Shown: positions 49,116-58,002, counted from the first letter of the stretch. The stretch: DNA of 64,000 nucleotides from Flavobacterium tiangeerense (GCF_007830355.1 NZ_VLKO01000009.1:148068-212067); one strand, 5' to 3'. Made by a program: numbers and translations. Notes: generated from the letters alone by a model not told the origin.

Positions 49116-49493
49116 ATGAGAAAAATATTTAGTATTGCTTATAAGCAAGATTATAATAAAGGATACGCTATTGGACTAAATCCTTTTTTAGAATACAATA
49201 GCAACATGCAAAACGATGCTTGTATAGCAGGATTTAATGCCGGAAGGTCAGATTATGAGCGAATGAATGGTTTTATAAGAGACGGTATTCCTAGTAGAAT
49301 TGTTACTGAAAAAGTTTTAGAAGACTTTTTAATTGCGGGATTATTAGGATTACCTATAGATGATTCAGGATATACTTCTTATCAACTTGGAATTATTGCA
49401 GAATGGTACCAAAGCGGTACTGAGAAATATGAACCAAATTATAGCGTTTCCTTATTAAATGTTTTAGACAGTATAGGTATAGAGATGGGATAG
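49116..49493 (+). CDS. Orphan hypothetical protein
   Basis: 125 residues from the ATG at 49116; an in-frame TTG at 49089 would add nine. No signal peptide or membrane helix. The sequence (YKQDYNKGYAIGLNPFLEYN, DACIAGFNAGRSDYERMNG, YQLGIIAEWYQSG) has repeated Gly-aromatic phrases spaced about 25 residues apart. I do not recognise a family. It ends before a strong terminator and lies in the islet beside the valS remnant. Confidence 0.65.
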   Translation: MRKIFSIAYKQDYNKGYAIGLNPFLEYNSNMQNDACIAGFNAGRSDYERMNGFIRDGIPSRIVTEKVLEDFLIAGLLGLPIDDSGYTSYQLGIIAEWYQSGTEKYEPNYSVSLLNVLDSIGIEMG

Positions 49494-49510
49494 ACTATAG
49501 CAATTAAAAT

Positions 49511-49552
49511 AAAAAAACACCTCCAAAGCAATTGCTTTGGAGGTGTTTTTTT
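49511..49552. terminator. 42-bp perfect palindrome terminator
   Basis: Positions 49511-49531 and 49532-49552 are exact inverted copies with no loop spacer; core CACCTCCAAAGCAA, with A/T runs at the ends. It serves both the orphan gene and the convergent TonB receptor gene. Confidence 0.95.
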
Positions 49553-49584
49553 ATCGAGTTAAAGTATGAAATTAAGATTCAGAA

Positions 49585-51924
49585 TTACAATTTATACTTT
49601 AAAATAGCCATTACTTGTCTTGGAGCAATAGGATTTGTACTGTAATTTTCGTGAACTGTATAATTCAATTCATTAGTAATGTTAGAAAGTTTACACAAAA
49701 GTGAAATTTTATTCCATTCGTAACCTAGTGATGCATCAACTGTAATATATCCTTTTAATGGGATGTCTCTGTCTTCAATTTTTACCGTGTATGTTTTTGG
49801 TGTTGTAGCAGGAGTAACCTCTGTCCAAACGTAACGGTCGTTCCATCCTCCTAAACGATTTCCTATATAATTACCCATGGTGCCTATTGTGAATCCCTTT
49901 AATTTTCCAGAAGGTACTTTGTAAAAGAAACTTAAGTTTGCCGTATTTTTTGGAGTTCTCACAAATAAATCACCTACTACAAAACTACCACTGGTACCAG
50001 ATGATTTTGAAATCTTAGTTTCATTAAAACTATATCCAGCATTGATGTTTAATCCTTCTATTGGTCTTGCAATAATATCAATTTCTAAACCTTTTCCTTT
50101 TGTAGCGCCTACTAGTTCGCGTCTATTAGTATCTACATTTGGGGTAACACCATCTGCACCAAATTGAGCTGTTTGTGCAAGATTATTATTTTCTATTTGG
50201 TAAACAGTAACATTTGTACTTAAAATTCCTTTCCAAAAATCTTTTTTTATACCCACTTCGTATTGATCAATAATTGAAGGATCAAGTGGTTTTAAGTCTA
50301 CAGTTGTTCCTGTATTTGGGGTAAATGAGTTGGAATAACTTGCAAAAAAAGAAACCTCTTTATTGGGTTGAAATACTATACCTGCTTTTGGAGAGAATGC
50401 TCTGTTGACAGTTTTACCTGTTGTTACAGGTCTTGCATTTTCATACGTTGTTGTTATAGTGTTGACATTATTGATACGTTCAATTACTTCTCTTGTTGTT
50501 GTAGCATCATTTTGCTGCCATGACCATCTAATCCCCGCAAGAACCTTAAAATAATCATTTATCGAAATTAAATCTTGTGCAAAAACTCCAAAGCGCTGTG
50601 TACTTGTAGTTGCAAGTTGGGTTACTCTGCTAGGAAATGGCACATCAAGACTTTGTGTGTTGTAACTGTAGTTTAACAAGTTTATGGCTGTTGTTTCTGT
50701 AGTTATAAGATCTGCCGGTGTTAATGGTGCATAAAAACCAAAGGTATAACTAGGTGCCGAAGAGTCTTCATAATCTGCTCCTGTAAACAATTGATGTTTT
50801 ATTTTCCCAGTAGTGAAAGTACCTTGTAAGCTTAATTGATCTGCAAAAATCTTCTCCGCAGCATCAGCTTGTGTTAAACCTCTTTTCCAGTTTATTTGTT
50901 GAACACCATTAGTAGTAGTATATGCTAAATTTGATAATTGCGCTGTTGATTTTTGTGTTCTATTGTACGATTGAAAAGAAGTATTAAAACCTAATTTCCA
51001 ATTATCATTAAAATCATGATTCACAAGTATAGATGCACTTGATGATTTTGTATTTCCTCTTGACCATAATGCTCCAAAATTTACGTTGCGCGGTGTATGG
51101 AGTATTTCTTTACCTACAATTCCAGTTCCAAAATCTGGTGTCCAATCGGCGCTTAAATAATCACCTTGTACGGTGATTTGAGTTTTGTCAGAAATATGAA
51201 ATAATAATGAAGGATTAATATAAACTCTATCGTTTTTTACAAAGTCTCTAAAGCTTTCTGATTTTTCGTAAGAAGCATTCACACGATAAGCAATGCTCTT
51301 ACTCAAAGGGCCATAAAAATCTATTGATGGTTTGTAATAAGAAAAACTTCCCATTTGCATAGATAATTCTCCACCAGCAGTAAACTTTGGAGTTTTTGTT
51401 ACCAAGTTCAAGATACCTCCTGGAGCCACATTTCCATATAATAATGCCGAACCACCTTTTAAAAATTCCACTTTTTCTAAGCCAGAAACTTCTGGAATAG
51501 AACCTCCATTGTATCTAAAACCATTTTTAAGCATATTGTTACCTGACATGTCGTAACCTCTTGAAAAAAATGACTCTTGAGCACCACCTCTTGCTGAACC
51601 TACATAAATACCGTTAGCATTTTTTATAACATCACTCAACCTAATAGATTGCTGTTGACCAATAATTTCAGATCCTATTACTTGTAAACTTTGTGGAGTA
51701 TCCATTGGTTTTAAACCAGAACGCAAAGCAGATATTGTTTTTTTCTCTTTATTGCTTGAAACAACAACTTCTTTTAATATTTGTCCTTTTTTATTTTTTA
51801 CAGTATCAACTGCTATGTCCATGTAAGCTTCAATTTCCTTTGTCTCTTTGGTGTTTAATCCAGTTTGCGAAAAACTAGAAAGACTCATAAAAAATGCAGC
51901 TACGGGTAAAAAAATATATTTCAT
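49585..51924 (-). CDS. TonB-dependent siderophore-type receptor
   Basis: 779 residues. Signal peptide (1-19) ends SFSQ. The plug domain follows (DTPQSLQVIGSEIIGQQQSIRLSDVIKNANGIYVGSARGGAQESFFSRGYD), typical of ferric-siderophore receptors of the FhuA/FoxA group. The beta-barrel runs from about 200 to the end, closing in a terminal aromatic strand (QVMAILKYKL). Outer membrane, imports ferric chelates with TonB energy. It has its own promoter flanked by two palindromes and belongs with the upstream redox genes. Confidence 0.93.
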   Translation of the reverse strand: MKYIFLPVAAFFMSLSSFSQTGLNTKETKEIEAYMDIAVDTVKNKKGQILKEVVVSSNKEKKTISALRSGLKPMDTPQSLQVIGSEIIGQQQSIRLSDVIKNANGIYVGSARGGAQESFFSRGYDMSGNNMLKNGFRYNGGSIPEVSGLEKVEFLKGGSALLYGNVAPGGILNLVTKTPKFTAGGELSMQMGSFSYYKPSIDFYGPLSKSIAYRVNASYEKSESFRDFVKNDRVYINPSLLFHISDKTQITVQGDYLSADWTPDFGTGIVGKEILHTPRNVNFGALWSRGNTKSSSASILVNHDFNDNWKLGFNTSFQSYNRTQKSTAQLSNLAYTTTNGVQQINWKRGLTQADAAEKIFADQLSLQGTFTTGKIKHQLFTGADYEDSSAPSYTFGFYAPLTPADLITTETTAINLLNYSYNTQSLDVPFPSRVTQLATTSTQRFGVFAQDLISINDYFKVLAGIRWSWQQNDATTTREVIERINNVNTITTTYENARPVTTGKTVNRAFSPKAGIVFQPNKEVSFFASYSNSFTPNTGTTVDLKPLDPSIIDQYEVGIKKDFWKGILSTNVTVYQIENNNLAQTAQFGADGVTPNVDTNRRELVGATKGKGLEIDIIARPIEGLNINAGYSFNETKISKSSGTSGSFVVGDLFVRTPKNTANLSFFYKVPSGKLKGFTIGTMGNYIGNRLGGWNDRYVWTEVTPATTPKTYTVKIEDRDIPLKGYITVDASLGYEWNKISLLCKLSNITNELNYTVHENYSTNPIAPRQVMAILKYKL

Positions 51925-51930
51925 TTGTAT

Positions 51931-51953
51931 TTATTTAGAATAATTAAAAATAA
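51931..51953 (-). promoter_or_regulatory. Candidate iron-box operator 1 (TonB receptor, downstream site)
   Basis: Reads on plus TTATTTAGAATAATTAAA, continuing AATAA. It is an imperfect palindrome related to three other sites in this locus. It lies 5 bp downstream of the -7 box, over the expected start of transcription. Confidence 0.55.
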
Positions 51954-51958
51954 CTTTG

Positions 51959-51989
51959 CAAATATAAAACTCATCTTTTGAATTACAAA
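51959..51989 (-). promoter_or_regulatory. TonB receptor promoter (TTTG-N19-TATATTTG)
   Basis: On the minus strand TTTG (51989-51986), 19 bp, TATATTTG (51966-51959), 35 bp before the ATG. Very good match to the Bacteroidota consensus. Confidence 0.75.
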
Positions 51990-51991
51990 GC

Positions 51992-52008
51992 TTATTTAGA
52001 TTAAATAC
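51992..52008 (-). promoter_or_regulatory. Candidate iron-box operator 2 (TonB receptor, upstream site)
   Basis: TTATTTA-GAT-TAAATAC, a 7-bp inverted repeat with one end mismatch. It abuts the -33 box on its upstream side. It differs from the site at 57835 by only the last base. Confidence 0.6.
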
Positions 52009-52303
52009 TAATAAAAAATTAATAAATATTTAGTAGTTTGATTTGTAGTGCATTAAAATAGTGTTTTTGGAAGGATGAAAGTCTAACTTAACTTTTAAGG
52101 TCTTAAAAGAATCTTTGAAATGGTAAAAAAGGAAATGAAAAACGGCAAGATTAGTCTTCTGAATGATACTTCTGGAAAATAGGAGGTAAGGCAATCTGCA
52201 AAAAAGATTTTAAGATTGTGATATAAATACTTCTTTATTTGTAATCCTAATAAAGTGTGTTAATGAAGTTTCTTATCTAGAATAATACAAAGGGATGCAT
52301 GAA
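52009..52303. other. Gene-free remainder of the TonB receptor / apbE gap
   Basis: About 295 bp, AT-rich, no open frame I can support and no terminator-like stem seen for apbE. Confidence 0.45.
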
Positions 52304-53305
52304 TTACTTCAATTGTAAAAATGATTTTTTTTTAAAATTACTCGTCTTAATCGTTTTTCCGGTATCTAAAATCAAAATACCCGAATAGTCTGGATATCTT
52401 TTTAACAACTGTAATCCTTCCTTTTGACCAAGGACCATAATAGAGGTGCTTAATCCATTTGCAGTTTCAGCATTTGGGCCTATAATTGTTACGCTACACA
52501 ATCCCGTTGCAGGGTATCCCGTCAAAGGGTTTATAATATGAGAATAGCGTTTGCCATCAAGAAGTACAAATTTTTCATAACTACCAGATGTGGTAATAGC
52601 ACCGTCATAAATAGGGATAATAGTCATGACTTTTTCAGGTTTAAATGGATTTGTAACACCTATTTTCCACGATTCTCCATTGGGCTGTTTTCCCCACAAA
52701 CTCATGTCGCCAGAGCCGTTAATGATGCCAGCACTTATACCTTTAGATTTCATTATGGTTCGGCATTTATCGGTTGCATATCCTTCTCCTAAGGCGCCAA
52801 AACCTATTTTCATCCCTTTTACTTTGAGGTAAATGGTAGACTCTAAACTGTCCAAAATGATATTTTCATAACCCACCTTTTCAACTGATTTTTGAATAGC
52901 TTCTGCTGTGGGCATTTCGGTCATGGATCCATCGAATTTCCAAATTCGATCCATTGCCGCAAAACTGATGTCAAACCTGCCTTGTGTTTCTTTTGATAAT
53001 TGAATGGCTCTTTGCGTTAGTTCAAAAACTTCACGATCTACTTTTACAGCTTTTATACCCGCATTTTGATTCACTGCTGACACCTGCGATGTAGGCTTCC
53101 AGTCCGAAATCAAGTTTTCTATACGTGTTATTTCAGCAACAACTTCATCAATACTTTGTACAGCTGTTGTAGTATCTTGAGCCACTATAGAAATGTCAAA
53201 ACGACCACCCATCAATAATGTGGTTCTCTTTTTAAGAACTTGAGCTTGTAGGTTTTGGACCAATAACAAGGTTACTAGCAATAAAAATAAACGATATGGA
53301 ATCAT
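52304..53305 (-). CDS. apbE: FAD:protein FMN transferase (ApbE family)
   Basis: 333 residues with a signal peptide (1-22, ending LQAQ). Periplasmic enzyme that attaches FMN to Thr or Ser in target proteins. Key motifs: GALGEGYATDKC near 168-179, NGSGDMSLWG, DGAITTSGSYEKF and RYSHIINPLTGYPA with its metal-site residues. It follows the PepSY flavoreductase gene by 170 bp with hairpins between. The likely target is the DUF2271 protein encoded two genes upstream. Confidence 0.93.
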   Translation of the reverse strand: MIPYRLFLLLVTLLLVQNLQAQVLKKRTTLLMGGRFDISIVAQDTTTAVQSIDEVVAEITRIENLISDWKPTSQVSAVNQNAGIKAVKVDREVFELTQRAIQLSKETQGRFDISFAAMDRIWKFDGSMTEMPTAEAIQKSVEKVGYENIILDSLESTIYLKVKGMKIGFGALGEGYATDKCRTIMKSKGISAGIINGSGDMSLWGKQPNGESWKIGVTNPFKPEKVMTIIPIYDGAITTSGSYEKFVLLDGKRYSHIINPLTGYPATGLCSVTIIGPNAETANGLSTSIMVLGQKEGLQLLKRYPDYSGILILDTGKTIKTSNFKKKSFLQLK

Positions 53306-53329
53306 TACTTATTAATTTTTTTAGGGCGT

Positions 53330-53421
53330 GACCCTCAGTTTCTTTCCAAAGGACAAAACTGAGGGTCGTGCTGTTCGTTCCCGCTTTTATAGAAAAGCCC
53401 AAAAAAGGCTTTTCTATAAAG
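53330..53421. repeat. Two stem-loops between apbE and the PepSY gene
   Basis: First stem: GACCCTCAGTTT with AAACTGAGGGT (53330-53366). Second stem: TTTATAGAAAAGCC (53386-53399) with GGCTTTTCTATAAA (53407-53420), loop CAAAAAA. The downstream phrase CCACTGCCATCACTC (about 53426-53440) loosely resembles the outer part of the dispersed hairpin repeat. It may thin transcription into apbE. Confidence 0.6.
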
Positions 53422-53474
53422 AGCTCCACTGCCATCACTCACGCAAAGCACATGCGTATAGCAAGGTGTTTTTT

Positions 53475-55670
53475 TTAATAGCAGTCAGACAGAATTTGAT
53501 TTTTATTTTTGTAGAAGGCAATTCCAACTCCGGTATGCTCAAGACAAATAGTATCTAAAACACGTTCAACATCTTGCTGCATGGCTAGTGAACCACAAAT
53601 CATGATTACGCCGCCAGAACCTAGTAATTCTATAAAAAAGGAATCATCACGCTGAATTAAATCCATGACATACATAGCATTTTCTTCACGAGATAGCGCT
53701 ACATGAAATTCTGTTAGCCTCTTTTTTTCTATCATTTCATTTAGGAAAAATTCATACCCTTGTACGGTTTCGGTTTTTTTCCTAAAACCACAGTATAAAT
53801 AGGTAGGGACTTTTGTTTTATTTTGGTCAACCATTCCTAAAAACGGAGCAATTCCTGTTCCATTTGAGATCATTGCAATTTTTGTAGCCTGTACAGGAAA
53901 ATAAAAGGACGGATTAGGTAATATTCTGCCCTCAAAGACATCTCCTTTTTTTAAGTGATACAAATATCGAGAACCCAAACCATGCGGATGTAATTTCACT
54001 ACAAGTTGCATAGTGTCTTGCAGCATACCTACAGAATACAGTCGTTCTTGATTGTCGTTTGCAGGATAAATGGCAAGTAAATCTCCTGATTTTATTTTGT
54101 TTCTTTTGGCATATCCTAGATTCATAATAAAAGTTAGGTCTGTAGGAGTGACTTCTGTTTTATCAAGTACAACAAGTTTTTTAAGTCCTTTTGGTACTGC
54201 ATTGTATAAAGATGGAGTAGTAGCCAGCAGGATTCCCGTTTTGGCATTCCACAAGCGTACCCACTCTATAAATTCAGCAACTGATTTGTCATTAACAGTT
54301 TGTAAATCGAGTAATCGTACAGCCCAATCTTGCTCCTCTAAAACACTATCAACTGTAGTGGCAAACTCACAAAAGTCAGGATATGCACGTGATCCAAAAC
54401 CCAATACTGAAAAATTTATCTTTTGGTTTTGACCGTTTTGATTGACTAGTGAAGTAAACTTAGTAGCATTTGCAGGCGCATCACCTAATCCATGTGTTGC
54501 TGTAAAAACTAAGATATGTTCAGCTTGAGGATAGGTTTGATACGAATTGAGTTCCGTTAAAAAGACTTTATTTCCTGCCGCAATAAGTTGTTTTTGAATC
54601 GCATTTGCAAAAACGAGTGTGCTACCATTCTCTGATCCTACTAAAATAATGATGTTGCTTTGGTCTTTTTTGAATTTGTTTTTTATTCTGCTTGATCTAC
54701 GTTTGAGTGTCATGGCAAACCCAGAATAGATAAAAAACAATATGTTGATACTTGCAAAACCCAGTATTAATGCCCATAAAATACTTGTTCTCCCGGTATG
54801 TAAATTAAGACTCCAGCTTGAAATAAGCGTTTGTAATGGAAAAGGTGTTACGCGCACTATCGCTCCAGTTAATTGATTTACTTCAATTTCTTTGTCACCT
54901 AAAGTTATGATATAATTTTCCTCAGGATCATCAGAAAACGGAAATTCTATTTTTTGAATGTCGCTCAGTAAGGTGTTTTTAAAAAAAGATTGAGCTGTTT
55001 TTTTTGTTGGAGTATGGGTTATAGTAGTTGTATTTTTAGCCTCTTTTTCAGTTGAATCCATAAAAAAATTGAACTTCTCTAGTGTTAAAAAAGTTCCCGT
55101 TGCAGCAAGAATAAGAATCGGTATTAAAGACCATCTTCCTAAAACAATATGGTAGTATTGTGCAAAATTTTCCTTGACAATTTTTGAGAATAAACCACGG
55201 AAACTTTGTTGTCTTTTGATAAGCAGTGCTAATCCTGAAATACTGATTAAAACCAGTAACATGGAGATAAAACCAACGATGAATCTTCCGGTTTCTTTTA
55301 AAAATAAAGACCTATGAAGGGCAGTTGTCCATAGGATAAATTCGTTTTTTTTCTCGGGTTTTCCAAGGATTTTCCCAGTTTTAGGATCTATGTATGCGTT
55401 GACATCTTGATCTTGACCGTCTATTCCTTCTAAAATTACAAACTGATTGTGATCTACACGTACTGAAGTTATATCTGGGTAAACCTTTCTAACTGCTACA
55501 ATAGTTTTGTCTAATGTGAGGGTATCAAAATTAGCAACTTTGTAAGGTGGAGTTTTTTCCTGAATAGCATCAACAGCAAGAATCACTCCTGTAACCGATG
55601 CTAATATTAAAAACAACGCCGAGAATAAAGCTAGAGCTAAATGTGATAATCGCCAAAAAGAGAGAGTCAT
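53475..55670 (-). CDS. PepSY membrane reductase fused to flavodoxin and FNR-type domains
   Basis: 731 residues. Membrane helices at about 11-33, 131-151, 178-196 and 296-321 form a PepSY-type core; His10, His119, His174 and His291 are candidate heme ligands at helix ends. Periplasmic PepSY-like segments lie between. From 339 there is a flavodoxin-like domain (IIILVGSENGSTLVFANAIQ), then from about 500 a ferredoxin-reductase-like domain with SNGTGIAPFLGMV and a C-terminal NAD(P) part. Cytosolic NAD(P)H electrons should pass FAD, FMN and heme to the periplasm, likely for ferric-chelate reduction. Confidence 0.88.
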   Translation of the reverse strand: MTLSFWRLSHLALALFSALFLILASVTGVILAVDAIQEKTPPYKVANFDTLTLDKTIVAVRKVYPDITSVRVDHNQFVILEGIDGQDQDVNAYIDPKTGKILGKPEKKNEFILWTTALHRSLFLKETGRFIVGFISMLLVLISISGLALLIKRQQSFRGLFSKIVKENFAQYYHIVLGRWSLIPILILAATGTFLTLEKFNFFMDSTEKEAKNTTTITHTPTKKTAQSFFKNTLLSDIQKIEFPFSDDPEENYIITLGDKEIEVNQLTGAIVRVTPFPLQTLISSWSLNLHTGRTSILWALILGFASINILFFIYSGFAMTLKRRSSRIKNKFKKDQSNIIILVGSENGSTLVFANAIQKQLIAAGNKVFLTELNSYQTYPQAEHILVFTATHGLGDAPANATKFTSLVNQNGQNQKINFSVLGFGSRAYPDFCEFATTVDSVLEEQDWAVRLLDLQTVNDKSVAEFIEWVRLWNAKTGILLATTPSLYNAVPKGLKKLVVLDKTEVTPTDLTFIMNLGYAKRNKIKSGDLLAIYPANDNQERLYSVGMLQDTMQLVVKLHPHGLGSRYLYHLKKGDVFEGRILPNPSFYFPVQATKIAMISNGTGIAPFLGMVDQNKTKVPTYLYCGFRKKTETVQGYEFFLNEMIEKKRLTEFHVALSREENAMYVMDLIQRDDSFFIELLGSGGVIMICGSLAMQQDVERVLDTICLEHTGVGIAFYKNKNQILSDCY

Positions 55671-55744
55671 AATATGAAAATAATTACTTATCCGTTCTAA
55701 TTATATTTTAGAGAGTGGATTAAAGTATGTGATTTATTTAAAAA

Positions 55745-55777
55745 TGACCCTTGCATTCATTTAAAAAGCAAGGGTCA
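55745..55777 (-). terminator. Stem-loop between DUF2271 and PepSY genes
   Basis: TGACCCTTGC (55745-55754) and GCAAGGGTCA (55768-55777) form a perfect 10-bp stem. On the minus strand TTTTTAAATAA follows, so it could act as a partial terminator inside the operon. Confidence 0.7.
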
Positions 55778-55807
55778 ATTAGTTTGAATTGAAGTATTAT
55801 AGGAGTA

Positions 55808-56290
55808 CTAAATTTTATTTAAACGCACATATCTGATGTAATTATTACCTTCAGTTTTAGCCGCAATTCCTTCAGTAGTAAGTGGAATTTCAATATCGGT
55901 GGTGTGGTATTTGTGATCTTCTACAGCGGTTTCAAAACGCAATTTAAATCCTTTGTTAATTTTAGCATCTTCAATTTCAATAGTCGTTATGCTTCGGTCA
56001 CCACCTGTTACAGATGCGCCTGTTTTAGCACTTAAATTTTCAGGTTTTTTAGCATAAAATTTGTGCCATTCCTTTAATGTTTTGTACCATTTTTTATCAT
56101 CGCCCATTACATAAAGCGTTTTTACGTATTCTCCTTTTGCATTCACTAGTGAAACTACAATGTAAGCTCCTTCGCCCATATAGTTTGACATTTGTAACAT
56201 GCATTTGTATTTACTACTTTGAGCAGTTGCTTGATTTGTTGTAAAACACAATAATAATAGGGTTAACGATATTTTAAGTATGGATTTCAT
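55808..56290 (-). CDS. Exported DUF2271 protein with ApbE-type flavinylation motif
   Basis: 160 residues. Signal peptide (1-24) ends ATAQ. The single DUF2271 domain carries TGASVTGGDRS at 90-100. TGASVT fits the [S/T]GA[S/T]xT pattern that ApbE enzymes modify with FMN in NqrC-like proteins; Ser93 would be the acceptor, Thr95 the alternative. An apbE and a PepSY flavoreductase gene follow in the same direction, so a flavin-carrying periplasmic electron acceptor is a reasonable inference. It lies 4 bp after the ankyrin gene. Confidence 0.85.
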   Translation of the reverse strand: MKSILKISLTLLLLCFTTNQATAQSSKYKCMLQMSNYMGEGAYIVVSLVNAKGEYVKTLYVMGDDKKWYKTLKEWHKFYAKKPENLSAKTGASVTGGDRSITTIEIEDAKINKGFKLRFETAVEDHKYHTTDIEIPLTTEGIAAKTEGNNYIRYVRLNKI

Positions 56291-56294
56291 ATTT

Positions 56295-57800
56295 TTATTT
56301 TAAAAATTCTAGATCAATTTTGTTTGTGGTAAGCGTCTCGTTTTCTTTAGCCAAAGAGTATGCCGTTTCATCAAATTCAGTAGTAATATCTTTTATTACT
56401 CCTATACTTAATAAATATTTTAACATAACATCATCCTTTGCAATCATGGCGGCTTTGTGAAGTGCTGTTAATCCGTCTTTGTTTTTTGAATTTAAGTCTA
56501 TTGGCAAAGAAGACAATTTTTTTACCAAACCCAAATCATTTTTTGCAACTGCAAAATGGATTAAAGTACTGCCGTCTTTTTGTGGCGCAACCATATCAAG
56601 ACCTTTTTCTTGTAAAAATTTCATTTTCAAATCAAATGGATCTTGAACGGCACCGTTTGCGTTGTCTAGTTTACCGTTCATTGGTCTGTAGGATTGAATT
56701 AAATAGTACCCTAAATTGTTTTGATCTTTGTCTAATACTTTTGGATTTGCACCTTTGTTTAGTAGTGCTGTAACTGCTTCGGGAGTTCCCGATTTCACAG
56801 CAAGCGTCAAAGCCGATTCTCCTTTCTCATTTTGAGCATTGATATTTGAAACAAGTGGTAACAATAATTCTAATGCAGCTATATCTCGAGCTGCAGCTGC
56901 TACCATGAGCGGAGTATTTCCTTCAGTATTTCTTGTGTTTACAGGAACACCTTTTGCCAGAAAATAATTGATTGTTTCAATTTGGTTTGGTTTTCCAGCT
57001 AAAAAATGCAAAACCGTTTCTCCGTTTTTATTGGCAGTAGTAGGTTTAAGTTTTAAATCTTCTACTAAATATTTATAGGTCTCTAGTGAAGTCACCTCTC
57101 TTCTTGATCCTTGAGCAGCAAAAAGTATTGCGCTGTTGGTATATTTTACTCCTTTTTCAATAAGTGATTTTAGCAAGGCTATATTTCCTGATCTTGCAGC
57201 ATAATCAAAAGTGGTGCTTCCATCCACATCAGTATCTTTTAAAGACATTCCTTTTGAGGTAAAATAATTTGTCAGTGCTAAACTTTTATCACCAGCAATA
57301 GCCATGTGCATGAGGTTTACTCCGTCTCTATACTTTTTCTTAGGATCTGTCCCTGCTTTAAAAAAAGCTTCGTAAAGTGCCGTGTTGCTTTGGGCTCCAA
57401 TTGCTGCAAAAGTAAGAGGGGTTTCACCTTTACTGTCTTCTAGATTGATATCAGACCCTTTAGCAATTAAATGTTCTACAATTGCCGTATTCCCTCTGTT
57501 TGCTGCCCAATGTAAGTAAATGCGATTGTCATGAGTCAATTTATTGACTTCATTGCCGGGTTGTTCTAAAAGGTATTTTATAGTCGCTTCTGGCGCATCA
57601 TTGTTAATTGCCATTACGGTAACATCAAATGCATTTGCTGTTTGTCCTGCTGGATCATTCCCTTTTTCTATTTCAGCTTTTACAGTATTCACATCTGGTT
57701 TTGTTTTCCAAAAAGTGGATTCTAATAAGGTATTTTTTTGCTGTGCACTTACTAACATTGTTGTTACAAAGGCCAACGAAACAAAAAGTTTATTTTTCAT
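56295..57800 (-). CDS. Exported ankyrin-repeat protein
   Basis: 501 residues. Signal peptide (1-19) ends VSAQ. The mature chain holds about ten ankyrin repeats (for example NRIYLHWAANRGNTAIVEHLIAKGSDINLEDSKGETPLTFAA, and TEGNTPLMVAAAARDIAALELLL). Ankyrin proteins bind other proteins; a periplasmic one in this position may scaffold the redox partners. It is the first gene of the unit and has a promoter flanked by two palindromes. Confidence 0.88.
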   Translation of the reverse strand: MKNKLFVSLAFVTTMLVSAQQKNTLLESTFWKTKPDVNTVKAEIEKGNDPAGQTANAFDVTVMAINNDAPEATIKYLLEQPGNEVNKLTHDNRIYLHWAANRGNTAIVEHLIAKGSDINLEDSKGETPLTFAAIGAQSNTALYEAFFKAGTDPKKKYRDGVNLMHMAIAGDKSLALTNYFTSKGMSLKDTDVDGSTTFDYAARSGNIALLKSLIEKGVKYTNSAILFAAQGSRREVTSLETYKYLVEDLKLKPTTANKNGETVLHFLAGKPNQIETINYFLAKGVPVNTRNTEGNTPLMVAAAARDIAALELLLPLVSNINAQNEKGESALTLAVKSGTPEAVTALLNKGANPKVLDKDQNNLGYYLIQSYRPMNGKLDNANGAVQDPFDLKMKFLQEKGLDMVAPQKDGSTLIHFAVAKNDLGLVKKLSSLPIDLNSKNKDGLTALHKAAMIAKDDVMLKYLLSIGVIKDITTEFDETAYSLAKENETLTTNKIDLEFLK

Positions 57801-57834
57801 GTTAATAGTATTTGGATTTCTATTTTTCAGTTAC

Positions 57835-57851
57835 TTATTTAGATTAAATAA
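57835..57851 (-). promoter_or_regulatory. Candidate iron-box operator 3 (ankyrin gene, downstream site)
   Basis: TTATTTA-GAT-TAAATAA, a perfect 7-bp inverted repeat around GAT. It lies 13 bp downstream of the -7 box. Confidence 0.65.
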
Positions 57852-57864
57852 AAATAATATGTTA

Positions 57865-57872
57865 CAAATATA
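57865..57872 (-). promoter_or_regulatory. -7 box of the ankyrin-led operon
   Basis: TATATTTG on the minus strand, 64 bp before the ATG. A clear -33 box is not seen, which would fit an activator-dependent or weak promoter. Confidence 0.55.
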
Positions 57873-57896
57873 GAAACCCTTTTCGAAGAATTAAAA

Positions 57897-57913
57897 TTAT
57901 TTAGAATAAATAT
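57897..57913 (-). promoter_or_regulatory. Candidate iron-box operator 4 (ankyrin gene, upstream site)
   Basis: TTATTTA-GAA-TAAATAT, one end mismatch. It begins 24 bp upstream of the -7 box, against 25 bp for the matching site at the TonB receptor promoter. Confidence 0.6.
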
Positions 57914-58002
57914 GAATTGTAAAGTGAGAAATTATCAAATTTATAAGGTCTGTATCAAGCAAAAAATTAATTTACAGACGTTTAACTGAAATTATAATCC
58001 AA

